Of a stretch of 64,000 bases of DNA, positions 26,709 through 34,529 are shown piece by piece. The DNA comes from Thermogemmata fonticola (GTDB lineage: Bacteria; Planctomycetota; Planctomycetia; Gemmatales; Gemmataceae). The notes beneath the pieces are model-generated. The model was given only the letters and a program-made list of their open reading frames with translations. It was not told the origin of the DNA and made no database searches. The translations under genes were made by a program, and so were the position numbers. Each line of letters begins with the position of its first letter. The first letter of the stretch is position 1. The stretch lies in the NCBI RefSeq assembly GCF_013694095.1, contig NZ_JACEFB010000007.1, positions 144,086 through 208,085 of the forward strand, given 5' to 3'.

Positions 26709-28130
26709 CTAGGCCAGGATGTCCCGCACGATGCGCCCGTGGACATCGGTCAGACGGTAATCCCGGCCCTGGAAGCGATAGGTGAGCCGTTCATGATCGA
26801 TCCCCAGAAGATGGAGCATGGTGGCGTGCAGATCATGGACGGACATGCGGTTTTCCGCGGCATGGTAGCCGAACTCGTCGGTGGCGCCGTAGGTGAGGCC
26901 GCGCTTGATCCCCCCGCCGGCCAGCAGCACCGAGAAGCCTTTCATGTGGTGGTCCCGGCCGCTGCCTCCCTGGGACATGGGAGTGCGCCCGAACTCGCCG
27001 GTCAGCACCAGGAGCGTTTCCTCGAACATGCCCAGGCGCTTGAGGTCCTTGATCAGGGCGGCTAAGGGCCGGTCGATCTCCTCGATTTTGAGCTTGATCT
27101 GCGGTTTGATGCTGCCGTGGTGGTCCCAGTCGCGGTGGTAGAGCTGGATGAAGCGGACGCCGCGTTGAGCCAGCCGCCGGGCTAGCAGGCAATTGGCAGC
27201 GAAGGAGCCATCCGCCCCTTTGGTCCCGTACATCTCCAGGATCTGCACCGGTTCGTCCCGCAGGTCCATCAGCTCCGGGATGCTCATCTGCATGCGGAAG
27301 GCCAGCTCGTATTGCTCGATCCGTGTGGCGATCTCCGGGTCGTCCACCAGGGGGTTGTAGCGGCGATTGAGCTGTTGCACAGCGTCGAGTACGTCCCGCT
27401 GCCGCGGTCGGTCCACGCCCGGCGGATTGGTTAGGTAAAGCACCGGATCGCCCTGACTGCGCAGGTGCACCCCTTGATACTTCCCCGGCAGGAACCCCGC
27501 GCTCCACTGCCGCGAGGCGATCGGTTGATTTTGTCCGCCTCGACCGTTCGAGGTGAGTACCACAAAACCCGGCAGATTGTCCGATTCGCTCCCCAAGCCG
27601 TAGGTGATCCAGCTCCCCATGCTCGGCCGGCCGGACACGGTGCTTCCCGTGTTCATGAACGTGTGGGCCGGATCGTGATTGATCGCCTCCGTATACAGCG
27701 AGCGGACAATGCACAGGTCATCCGCCACCTGGGGCAGGTGCACGAACAACTCGTTCATTTCGATACCGGCCTGTCCGTGCTTTTTGAACCCCCACTGCGG
27801 CGCGAAGCAGATCAGCTTGGCGCCTTGCAACTGGGCGATCGGCTGCCCCTTGGTGATGGACTCCGGCATGGGTTGGCCGTGGCGGCGGGCCAATTCCGGC
27901 TTGTTGTCAAACAGCTCCAGATGGCTCGCTCCCCCCGCCATGACCATAAAAATGACCCGCTTTGCCTTTGGCGGATGATGCGGTTGGCGCAACACTCCCG
28001 GCAAGGCGGACGCTTGCCGCTCCAAGAGGCTGGCCAAAGCCACGGCCCCCACGCCCCGGCAGGTCTGAGCCAGAAACGTCCGCCGCTGTAACAAGCGCAC
28101 CTGCTGCAACTGTGGCATCGGCATCATCAT
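26709..28130 (-). CDS. DUF1501 domain protein (second in DUF1553-DUF1501 pair)
   Basis: A 473-residue DUF1501 protein with an alkaline-phosphatase-like fold, of unknown substrate. LQRRTFLAQTCRG followed by a hydrophobic helix gives a Tat-like or signal-peptide N-terminus. Family motifs are VIFMVMAGGASHLELFDNKP, YTEAINHDPAHTFMNTGS, GVRFIQLYHRDWDHHG, EFGRTPMSQGGSGRDHH and a final YRLTDVHGRIV. The start codon run ATGATGATG is preceded by GGAGG at about 7 bases. It lies 260 bases after the DUF1549/DUF1553 gene on the same strand, the standard planctomycete pairing, so the two products probably act on the same polymer or complex. Confidence 0.94.
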   Translation of the reverse strand: MMMPMPQLQQVRLLQRRTFLAQTCRGVGAVALASLLERQASALPGVLRQPHHPPKAKRVIFMVMAGGASHLELFDNKPELARRHGQPMPESITKGQPIAQLQGAKLICFAPQWGFKKHGQAGIEMNELFVHLPQVADDLCIVRSLYTEAINHDPAHTFMNTGSTVSGRPSMGSWITYGLGSESDNLPGFVVLTSNGRGGQNQPIASRQWSAGFLPGKYQGVHLRSQGDPVLYLTNPPGVDRPRQRDVLDAVQQLNRRYNPLVDDPEIATRIEQYELAFRMQMSIPELMDLRDEPVQILEMYGTKGADGSFAANCLLARRLAQRGVRFIQLYHRDWDHHGSIKPQIKLKIEEIDRPLAALIKDLKRLGMFEETLLVLTGEFGRTPMSQGGSGRDHHMKGFSVLLAGGGIKRGLTYGATDEFGYHAAENRMSVHDLHATMLHLLGIDHERLTYRFQGRDYRLTDVHGRIVRDILA

Positions 28131-28390
28131 TACCGGACCTCCCTAACGCAGGCCTGAGGCGGACCGGCCTGGCCCGACTTCTTCGGGGCACACCTCGGCC
28201 TGCCTCCGCGGAGTTGACCTTGATCCAATGGCTTTTCCAGTTCTCCCGAAATTATGCCTCTTATCCTCTTGTCATGGTGTCATGCTGTTCTGGTGTGACG
28301 GCGGGTGGCGATCGCTCCGTCATCTTCTCCGTTGGGTTGGCCTCCGGGGTAACGCATTTGGTTTGGGGCATGGAGGTTGTCGCCACGGTG

Positions 28391-30955
28391 TCAGGGCCGG
28401 GTGATGGTTTCGTGGAGGTTAAGCAAGGCCCGTGCGACGCTGGTCCAGGCGGCCACTTCCGCCGGGGGGATGGTCTGAGGGGCGGGATGGTCTCCCACGC
28501 TCAGCAGTCGGCGGGCTTCTTCCGGCTGGGCCTGGTAATGCTGGCGGTGCTTCTGGAGCAGTTCGCGGAGGATGTGCACCTCCGGCTCCTGAGGTTCGCG
28601 CGAGGTGGCGCGGCGGAACATCCAGCGGAGGCGCTGGGCGTCGTCAGGTCCGCTTTCGGCGAGGGCTTTCTGGGCGAAGGCGCGGGCTGCTTCCACAAAT
28701 TCGGGGTCGTTGAGCAGGACCAGGGCTTGCTGCGGGATGTTGGAGCGGGGCCGCTCGCAGGTGCATTCCTCCCGGCTGGGAGCGTCGAAGGCTACCATCG
28801 CCGGATGGGGGAAGGTCCGCTGCCAGTGGGTGTACAGGCCGCGGCGGTATTGCTTGTCTCCGCTGTCCTTGATCCATTCCCGCGGCGGGAAGTTCAGGGC
28901 GGCCCAGTAGCCGGGGGGCTGGTACGGCTTGACACTCGGCCCGCCGATCTGGGGTACGAGCAGGCCGCTGATGGCCAGGGCTGTATCCCGGACGAACTCC
29001 GCATCGAGGCGGAAGCGATTCTGCCGCGCCCAGAGCAGATTAAGCGGATCGCGTTCGCGCAGATCGGGCCGTTCCTGGGCGCTTTGCCGGTAGGCGGTCG
29101 CCGTGACCATCAGGCGCACCAAATGCTTGACGTCCCAGGTTTTCTGGAACTCGGCGGCGAGCCAGTCGAGCAGTTCCGGGTGGGTGGGCCATTCCCCTTG
29201 CGTGCCGGATTCTTCCAGGGAGCGGGCGATTCCTCGGCCGTAGAAGAGTTTCCAGAGGCGGTTAGCCATGACGCGGGCGGTCAGGGGGTTTTCCGGGGCG
29301 ACGACCCAGCGGGCGAGGTCCAGGCGGGTGTAGCGCTTTTGGCCGGGGGGCAGGGGCGGCAGCGGGGGCAAAAAGGCCGGTGTTTTCGGTTCCATGATCG
29401 GCCCACTGTCATCCTGCCAGTTGCCGCGGGGGAGCAGGCGGACGGTGCGCGGCGGGCCGCTGATGGTGATGAGCACGCGGGGGATGGTGTTTTCCAGTCC
29501 GCTCCGGGCGGCTTCGGCTCGCTGCCACGCTTCGCGTTCCCGCCGCAGGGCTGCCGCGGGGATCAACCCCAAAGCGGTGCGATACCGCTTTTGGGCCTCG
29601 GCTTCTTCCTTGCGCAACTGCTCCAGACGCTGCTCCTGCTCCGGGGTCGGTACGAGCATGCCGGGTTCCCGCCGCCCCACCGCCGCTTCCTGAATGTCCG
29701 CAAAAAACGCCGCCATGGAGTAGAAATCGACCATGGTGTACGGATCGTACTTGTGATTGTGGCATTCCGCGCACAGGAGCGTGCCGCCGAGCCAGACCTG
29801 GCCGAAGTTCCGCACTCGATCCGCCGCGTACTTGGCGATGTACTCCTTGGCCTGCGCTCCGCCTTCCTCCGTCGTTTGCAGCAGGCGGTTGTACGCCGTC
29901 GCCACCAGTTGCTCCCGGCTCGGCTGCGGCAGCAGGTCCCCCGCCAGTTGCTCAATGGTGAATTGATCGAACCGCTTGTTGCTGTTGAACGCCTTGATGA
30001 CATAATCCCGGTACGGCGAGACGTTCATCGGGTTGTCGCTGTGATAGCCGATGCTGTCGGCGTAACGGACCAGGTCCAGCCACCAGACGGCCAGGCGTTC
30101 CCCGTAGTGAGGCGAAGCCAGCAGGCGTTCGACCAGCTTTTCGTAGGCGTCCGGGGAGCGATCCGCCAGGAAGGCTTGGACTTCCTCCGGGGTGGGGGGC
30201 AGGCCGCGCAAGTCGAACGACAAGCGGCGGATCAAGGTGATCCGGTCTGCCTCCGGCGAGGGGGCGACTCCCTCCTGCTGCCAGCGGTAGGCCAGGAAGG
30301 CGTCGATCGGATTGCGGATCGGCCAGGGCTGGCCTTGCACGTCGCGCACGCCTTGCACCACGGGCACCGCCGGCCGCTCCAACTTGGCAAACGACCAGTG
30401 CTCCGTATACACCGCTCCCTCGGCGATCCACTGCCGGAAGTGTTCAAGCTGCTCCGGCGTGAGGGGGGGCTTTTTGGCCCCGCTCGGCGGCATCCGCTCC
30501 GCGGGATCGCTGGCAGTAATCCGCCGCCACAACTCGCTTTCCTCCGGTTTGCCCGGCACGATGGCCCCCGCCGCCACGGCGTCGTCCCGCCGATCCAGCC
30601 GCAGGTCCGCCTTGCGTGCGTTCCCATCGGGGCCGTGGCAGGGATAGCAATGCGTGGCCAAGATCGGGCGAATGTCCCGCTGGAAATCGACCTTGCGGGG
30701 ACGGGGGGAAGCTGCCGGATTGGCCGCAGTCTGCACGGCGGAAGCAGAAGTCGCCGGGGTGGAGGATGCCGCCGACGCAGCCGAGGAGGATGCCGGAGAG
30801 GAAGATGTCTGCGCTGCCGGGGAGGAAGCGGGGTGAGCCGCCGGTGTATCCGCCGCCACGCTGGCCTTCCAAAATCCGCCCGCGGTCCAGACCGCCGCCA
30901 CCAGAAGCACGCCCGTACCTACAACCCCTGCGCTCGGTACCGCTTGGCTTCGCAT
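28391..30955 (-). CDS. PSCyt1-DUF1549-DUF1553 secreted cytochrome-type protein
   Basis: An 854-residue planctomycete-type protein. A signal peptide (about residues 1-35) leads to a Ser/Ala/Pro-rich linker and then a PSCyt1 domain with one c-type heme motif, CYPCH at 103-107. DUF1549 follows (ISAFLAYRW-like region, LIRRLSFDLRGLPPTPEEV, YGERLAVWWLDLVRYADS). DUF1553 ends the protein (LARWVVAPENPLTARVMANRLW, SQERPDLRERDPLNLLWARQ-type segment, SNIPQQALVLLNDPEFVEAA). The start at 30955 has GGAG 7 bases upstream and avoids 15 doubtful residues. A role in redox or polymer degradation in the envelope is assumed for the family but not shown. It is upstream partner of the DUF1501 gene. Confidence 0.94.
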   Translation of the reverse strand: MRSQAVPSAGVVGTGVLLVAAVWTAGGFWKASVAADTPAAHPASSPAAQTSSSPASSSAASAASSTPATSASAVQTAANPAASPRPRKVDFQRDIRPILATHCYPCHGPDGNARKADLRLDRRDDAVAAGAIVPGKPEESELWRRITASDPAERMPPSGAKKPPLTPEQLEHFRQWIAEGAVYTEHWSFAKLERPAVPVVQGVRDVQGQPWPIRNPIDAFLAYRWQQEGVAPSPEADRITLIRRLSFDLRGLPPTPEEVQAFLADRSPDAYEKLVERLLASPHYGERLAVWWLDLVRYADSIGYHSDNPMNVSPYRDYVIKAFNSNKRFDQFTIEQLAGDLLPQPSREQLVATAYNRLLQTTEEGGAQAKEYIAKYAADRVRNFGQVWLGGTLLCAECHNHKYDPYTMVDFYSMAAFFADIQEAAVGRREPGMLVPTPEQEQRLEQLRKEEAEAQKRYRTALGLIPAAALRREREAWQRAEAARSGLENTIPRVLITISGPPRTVRLLPRGNWQDDSGPIMEPKTPAFLPPLPPLPPGQKRYTRLDLARWVVAPENPLTARVMANRLWKLFYGRGIARSLEESGTQGEWPTHPELLDWLAAEFQKTWDVKHLVRLMVTATAYRQSAQERPDLRERDPLNLLWARQNRFRLDAEFVRDTALAISGLLVPQIGGPSVKPYQPPGYWAALNFPPREWIKDSGDKQYRRGLYTHWQRTFPHPAMVAFDAPSREECTCERPRSNIPQQALVLLNDPEFVEAARAFAQKALAESGPDDAQRLRWMFRRATSREPQEPEVHILRELLQKHRQHYQAQPEEARRLLSVGDHPAPQTIPPAEVAAWTSVARALLNLHETITRP

Positions 30956-31123
30956 GGCACCGCTCCTTCTCTTCCACCCTGCGAGGAACACTGACCGCAA
31001 TGACCAACTGACCGCAATTACCAGAGGACGGCCTCACTCGGCGGGAAGCAGACCGCAGCACGTCCAGATTCTGCCGCGGCACCGGGCCGTCCCGTTCGGG
31101 GGGGATTGATTCAACCGCTATTT

Positions 31124-31153
31124 ATTGTAATCCCATACCCTTCCCTTGTGCAA
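31124..31153 (-). promoter_or_regulatory. Candidate sigma-70 promoter for the DUF1553-DUF1501 operon
   Basis: On the minus strand TTGCAC (31153-31148) and TACAAT (31129-31124) are separated by 18 bases and sit about 170 bases upstream of the DUF1553 start. The area is AT-richer than its surroundings. The rest of 30956-31304 shows nothing else that I can name. Confidence 0.4.
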
Positions 31154-31304
31154 CCAAAAAGCCCCTCCGCCGAGTCGTAGGGAAACTCTTACGCTCGTCG
31201 CCGCCCAGGCTGCTTCCTGTGCCCGCCGCTGGGCCGCCGCCAAGACCGTTTCGAGGTATCATTCCCTTAGCCCTGCCTTTGTTAACGACGTGGAGCCTTC
31301 CGCA

Positions 31305-31604
31305 TTACCTTCTGAGCGGTACTTCCCCCCGATATTCGACCCGGCGGGGTCGCTCCTCGAACTCGCTTCGGGGTACGCCGCTCTGTCGGATGATCGACAA
31401 GAGTGTGCCGGTACGCAATTCCTTATGGTTCGGAACTGGCACTGTGGTTGTTTTTCCTGCCGGGCTCACCCCTTGCATGACAATGTGACTGCCGCGCTGT
31501 CGAAGGCGGCGGAAACCGTGCCGTTCCAGAATCAGGCAGACTTCCTGACCCGATAGTACCCGGAGCTTACCCCTCGCAACGGGGCTGGATTCGCACCACG
31601 GCAA
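31305..31604 (-). CDS. hicA: HicA-type mRNA interferase toxin
   Basis: A 99-residue HicA/YcfA-family toxin, an RNase with a double-stranded-RNA-binding-like fold that cleaves mRNA when free of HicB. Family features are KLRVLSGQEVCLILERHGF, then RQRGSHIVMQ with the catalytic histidine, and TVPVPNHKELRTGTLLSIIRQ with SGVPRSEFE. No ATG fits the conserved N-terminus; the nearest in-frame initiator is TTG at 31604, six bases after the hicB stop, without a clear ribosome site, so expression may depend on coupling to hicB. The C-terminal ~15 residues (RPRRVEYRGEVPLRR) extend past the usual end. Confidence 0.88.
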   Translation of the reverse strand: MPWCESSPVARGKLRVLSGQEVCLILERHGFRRLRQRGSHIVMQGVSPAGKTTTVPVPNHKELRTGTLLSIIRQSGVPRSEFEERPRRVEYRGEVPLRR

Positions 31605-31610
31605 ACTGGA

Positions 31611-31853
31611 TCACTTCATGGTGCTAGGAACCCAATCATCGGCTACTTCGACCCGGGTTACCACCACTTCCCGCTGGAGGCGCTCGGCGATCTCCTCAGG
31701 AGAAGCAGATTCCAGGAACAACTCCAGGGCTTCCTGGAGATTATCGCGGGCCAATTCGATCGTTTCCCCTTGACTGGCAATGTCCAGTTCGGGACACAGG
31801 GCGACATAACCGTCCCCTTCCCGCTGAATGATCGCTGTCAGTCGCTTCGGCAT
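31611..31853 (-). CDS. hicB: HicB-type antitoxin
   Basis: An 80-residue antitoxin that binds and inhibits HicA. It has the partial RNase-H-like HicB fold: LTAIIQREGDGYVALCPELD, then ASQGETIELARDNLQEALEL and a helix to LFLESASPEEI. The start at 31853 has GAGAGGG upstream; the frame extends nine residues further. It precedes hicA by six bases, the antitoxin-first order of many HicBA pairs. There is no C-terminal helix-turn-helix, so autorepression would need another protein or a ribbon-type contact. Confidence 0.88.
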   Translation of the reverse strand: MPKRLTAIIQREGDGYVALCPELDIASQGETIELARDNLQEALELFLESASPEEIAERLQREVVVTRVEVADDWVPSTMK

Positions 31854-32507
31854 GGTTCCCTCTCCCGAGCCTCTAGCCATGAGTCGCTTGTCCTACTCGG
31901 TTCAGGCAGCAAGACCAATCAGGCCGCGAGACCAAATCAGGCGGGACACTCAGGTCCGATCCATTTCCAGACCAAACAGACCTCCGAACCGCAATGTCGT
32001 GACCCAGCGGCGGATCAGGGTTATTCCTGGATCGTTCCTGGCCTGGCCATCTCGGTTTGCTCCCTTGCGCCCCGGCCTCCTCGCCTAGCTCCCGTTGGAG
32101 ACGTCTTCCTTCCTATCAGTCCTCATTGTACCGCCTGCGGTTTCTTTGGGCCGTCCGTCCAAGCCGCTTCCCCCGTGCGGTTCCTTCCCGTCCCCCTGCT
32201 CAGTCTCAGTATGGATCTGCTCCCGATCGGAGTGGGAGGTGTCCGGCGGCGAGTGGGTCATCCGATGGGGGAACCGGCTGGGCGGAGCCAGGGCCTTCCT
32301 TCCAGGCCGTGAGTCCGGCAGGTCCTTCACCCCCTCAGGAGCAACGGCAGCAGAAAATGGGAGATTATGTCCCTCTCTTGCACGATAAGAGGGTAAAATG
32401 GTACAAGCCGTCAGGGATTCCGGTCGGTGGTGGGCCGAGCGGAACTGTGACTATCGAAGAGCTACGAGAGATTTCGCTTCAGGGTGAAATGTCACGGGAC
32501 GGGAACC
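31854..32507. other. Intergenic stretch upstream of hicB and of the 183-residue gene
   Basis: About 650 bases between divergent genes. Frames on both strands are Pro/Arg/Ser-rich and lack ribosome sites. The final 150 bases (from about 32340) are AT-richer and probably hold the promoter of the gene at 32508, but no clear box pair is visible. Confidence 0.5.
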
Positions 32508-33059
32508 ATGATCCTTTGGGAGCCGCCAGAAAGCCATCCGCTGCGCCGCCTCTTTTCGGGACTGACTGAACACGCTTTTTTCGCGCATCTGGGTGTGGCG
32601 GATCCGCGCCTGACCGATTATCTGTCCTTGCTGTTGGCCCGGTTCATTCACTTTGACACCATTTACCGCCTGCGCAGTGCGGCGGGCCGGCCCCTGACCG
32701 AGCTGGTGGATATGGTCCTGGAAGCGGAGCAGCTCCCCGCTGGAGGGCGCACCCAGCGCGAATACTACCGTCACATCGGCGATTTCGCCCTCTTCTGGAC
32801 CGGCGTCTATCCCGAAGCGTTGGATCAGCATCGCCGCCAGGCCGTCAAGGATGCCCTGGTCAGCTACACCTATCAGGGCAAGCGCAGCTACCTCATCACC
32901 AGCCGGCTGGAAGAGGCGGAACATCACGACGAACAAGCCGGGCTATTCCGCCGTCTGAGCGAGCAATTCGAGCTGTGCGCTCTTGGCCTGCGCAAAGTGC
33001 GGGAGGAATGGGAGGAACTCCGCCGCCAGACCCCGCCCGGTCCGCCCATCATCTGCTGA
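32508..33059 (+). CDS. Conserved-looking hypothetical protein
   Basis: A 183-residue soluble, mostly helical protein starting MILWEPPESHPLRRLFSGL. Residues 14-50 (TEHAFFAHLGVADPRLTDYL) and 85-110 (EYYRHIGDFALFWTGVYPE) are rich in His, Asp and aromatic residues. The end is charged (EELRRQTPPGPPIIC). The ATG at 32508 was chosen over 32484 because the family-like sequence starts there; ribosome-site support is weak. I do not recognise the family. It stands alone, flanked by a divergent hicBA module and a converging TolB-like gene. Confidence 0.75.
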   Translation: MILWEPPESHPLRRLFSGLTEHAFFAHLGVADPRLTDYLSLLLARFIHFDTIYRLRSAAGRPLTELVDMVLEAEQLPAGGRTQREYYRHIGDFALFWTGVYPEALDQHRRQAVKDALVSYTYQGKRSYLITSRLEEAEHHDEQAGLFRRLSEQFELCALGLRKVREEWEELRRQTPPGPPIIC

Positions 33060-33131
33060 CACTTCAGGGCAGCAGCCAGTCCAACAAACGGCTAGCACAA
33101 GAGAGCGGCCAGCACCCTACCTGAGGCCCGG

Positions 33132-34292
33132 CTAATCCTCCGGCGGAGTGAAGTCGGCCAGATACAACTGCGGAGAACTGCGGCCATCCCGGCTGCTCGT
33201 CCAGAGCACCTTCCGATAATCCGGACTGAACACCGGCAGCACGTCCTGGCCCGGAGCGTAGGTGATCCGTGTCATCTTCCCGGTCTCGATGTTCATCCAG
33301 TAGAGATCGTAATTGGGACGGACGAACTCATTGGCGTGGTCCGCCGCCGTGCAGATGATGTGCTTGCTGTCCTTGTACCAATACGGCGCCCAGTAGACCC
33401 AGGTGTTGTTGCGGGTCAATTGTTTTTCGCCGGTGCCGTCGACGTTGATCACGTAGAGCTGCAGGCGGTCTTTCTCCTGGCGGTCGGCGCGGAAGATGAT
33501 CTTTTTCCCATCGGGGCTGAAGAAGGGGCCGCCGTTGTAGCAATTCGGAGCCTGAGTGACCTGCCGGGCGCCGCTGCCGTCGGCATTCATGATGTAAATC
33601 TGCACGTCGCCCGCCTTACCGGCGGCGTACACAATCTGCCGCCCATCGGGGGAGTAGCTTCCCTCGGCGGTGTACACCTTGGCCTGCGGCGTCAGACAGC
33701 GCAGCTCGCTCCCATCCACGTTGGCCTCGTAAATCTTCATGTGCGGGTCAAAGTCCCAGGAGTAGCGCCGGCGGATGCCCTTGTTCTGTTCCTCGAGGCG
33801 GCGCTGCAACTCCGCCACCTGGTGCTGGCGCGCCTCAGGATCGCTATGGGACGAGGCGAAGATGATCTTTTTGCCATCGGGCCGGAAGTAGCCGCAGGTG
33901 CACTTCCCCACCCCCGGACTGACCCGAATGGCCCGCCCGCTTGCCAGGTCTTGAACGAAAATCTGATAGAACGGATTGCCCGTCCCCTTTTCCTCCGCCT
34001 GGAAGATGATTTTGGTCCCATCGGGGGAAAAGTATCCTTCCCCGGCGCGGACGTAGTCAAAAGTCACCTGGCGAATGTTGCGCAGGTACCGCGCCTCGGC
34101 CTGGACCCAGTCCCCCGCCGTAGACTTCGGCGGTGTCTGTCCCTCGGCTCGATGGCCTGCCACCCCGGCTAGCAGCACGCCCACGGCCAGCACCAGCAAG
34201 GAGCCGAAGGTCCGCTTCCAGCGAGGACCCCGGCCTCCCACCCTTCCCGCTGCCTCACCCCAGGGCATTCCGGCTCTGTTCCTCCCGTTCAT
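33132..34292 (-). CDS. TolB-like beta-propeller protein
   Basis: A 386-residue secreted protein built from PD40/WD40-like repeats. A signal peptide covers residues 25-50 (TFGSLLVLAVGVLLAGVAG). At least five blades with the pattern F(S/R)PDGKKIIF are visible: YFSPDGTKIIFQAE, YFRPDGKKIIFASS, SYSPDGRQIVYAA, FFSPDGKKIIFRAD, and a final VFSPDYRKVLWTSS. Such proteins bind other proteins or peptides in the periplasm; TolB proper works with Pal, but there are no Tol-Pal genes here. GAGGAG lies about 7 bases upstream of the ATG at 34292. Length is slightly short for TolB (~430). Confidence 0.9.
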   Translation of the reverse strand: MNGRNRAGMPWGEAAGRVGGRGPRWKRTFGSLLVLAVGVLLAGVAGHRAEGQTPPKSTAGDWVQAEARYLRNIRQVTFDYVRAGEGYFSPDGTKIIFQAEEKGTGNPFYQIFVQDLASGRAIRVSPGVGKCTCGYFRPDGKKIIFASSHSDPEARQHQVAELQRRLEEQNKGIRRRYSWDFDPHMKIYEANVDGSELRCLTPQAKVYTAEGSYSPDGRQIVYAAGKAGDVQIYIMNADGSGARQVTQAPNCYNGGPFFSPDGKKIIFRADRQEKDRLQLYVINVDGTGEKQLTRNNTWVYWAPYWYKDSKHIICTAADHANEFVRPNYDLYWMNIETGKMTRITYAPGQDVLPVFSPDYRKVLWTSSRDGRSSPQLYLADFTPPED

Positions 34293-34529
34293 TCCCGCTC
34301 CTCCTCAGGTTGTCTGGAGCGTCCGTATTCTTCCGTCATGGTCATTGTCGCGGCTGGGCGGCCGCTGGCTACGCCGGTGCGTTTGGAGAATCCCGCCGTC
34401 CGCTTCTCCCGCCGCTGGTCCTTTCGCTGCTACCTTCCGCGGCCGCTTTCGCCGCCGTGGCGCGGAGGGCACAATGCATGATACGCTTGCATGAGGCCTA
34501 CTATGCAGCATAATAACTTTCCTGACTAG

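Noticed and set aside
27962..30994. 1010-residue plus-strand frame opposite the DUF1553 gene
   Set aside because: Its counterpart strand carries all the PSCyt1/DUF1549/DUF1553 motifs; this frame is Gly/Arg-rich with no domain, a shadow in GC-rich DNA.
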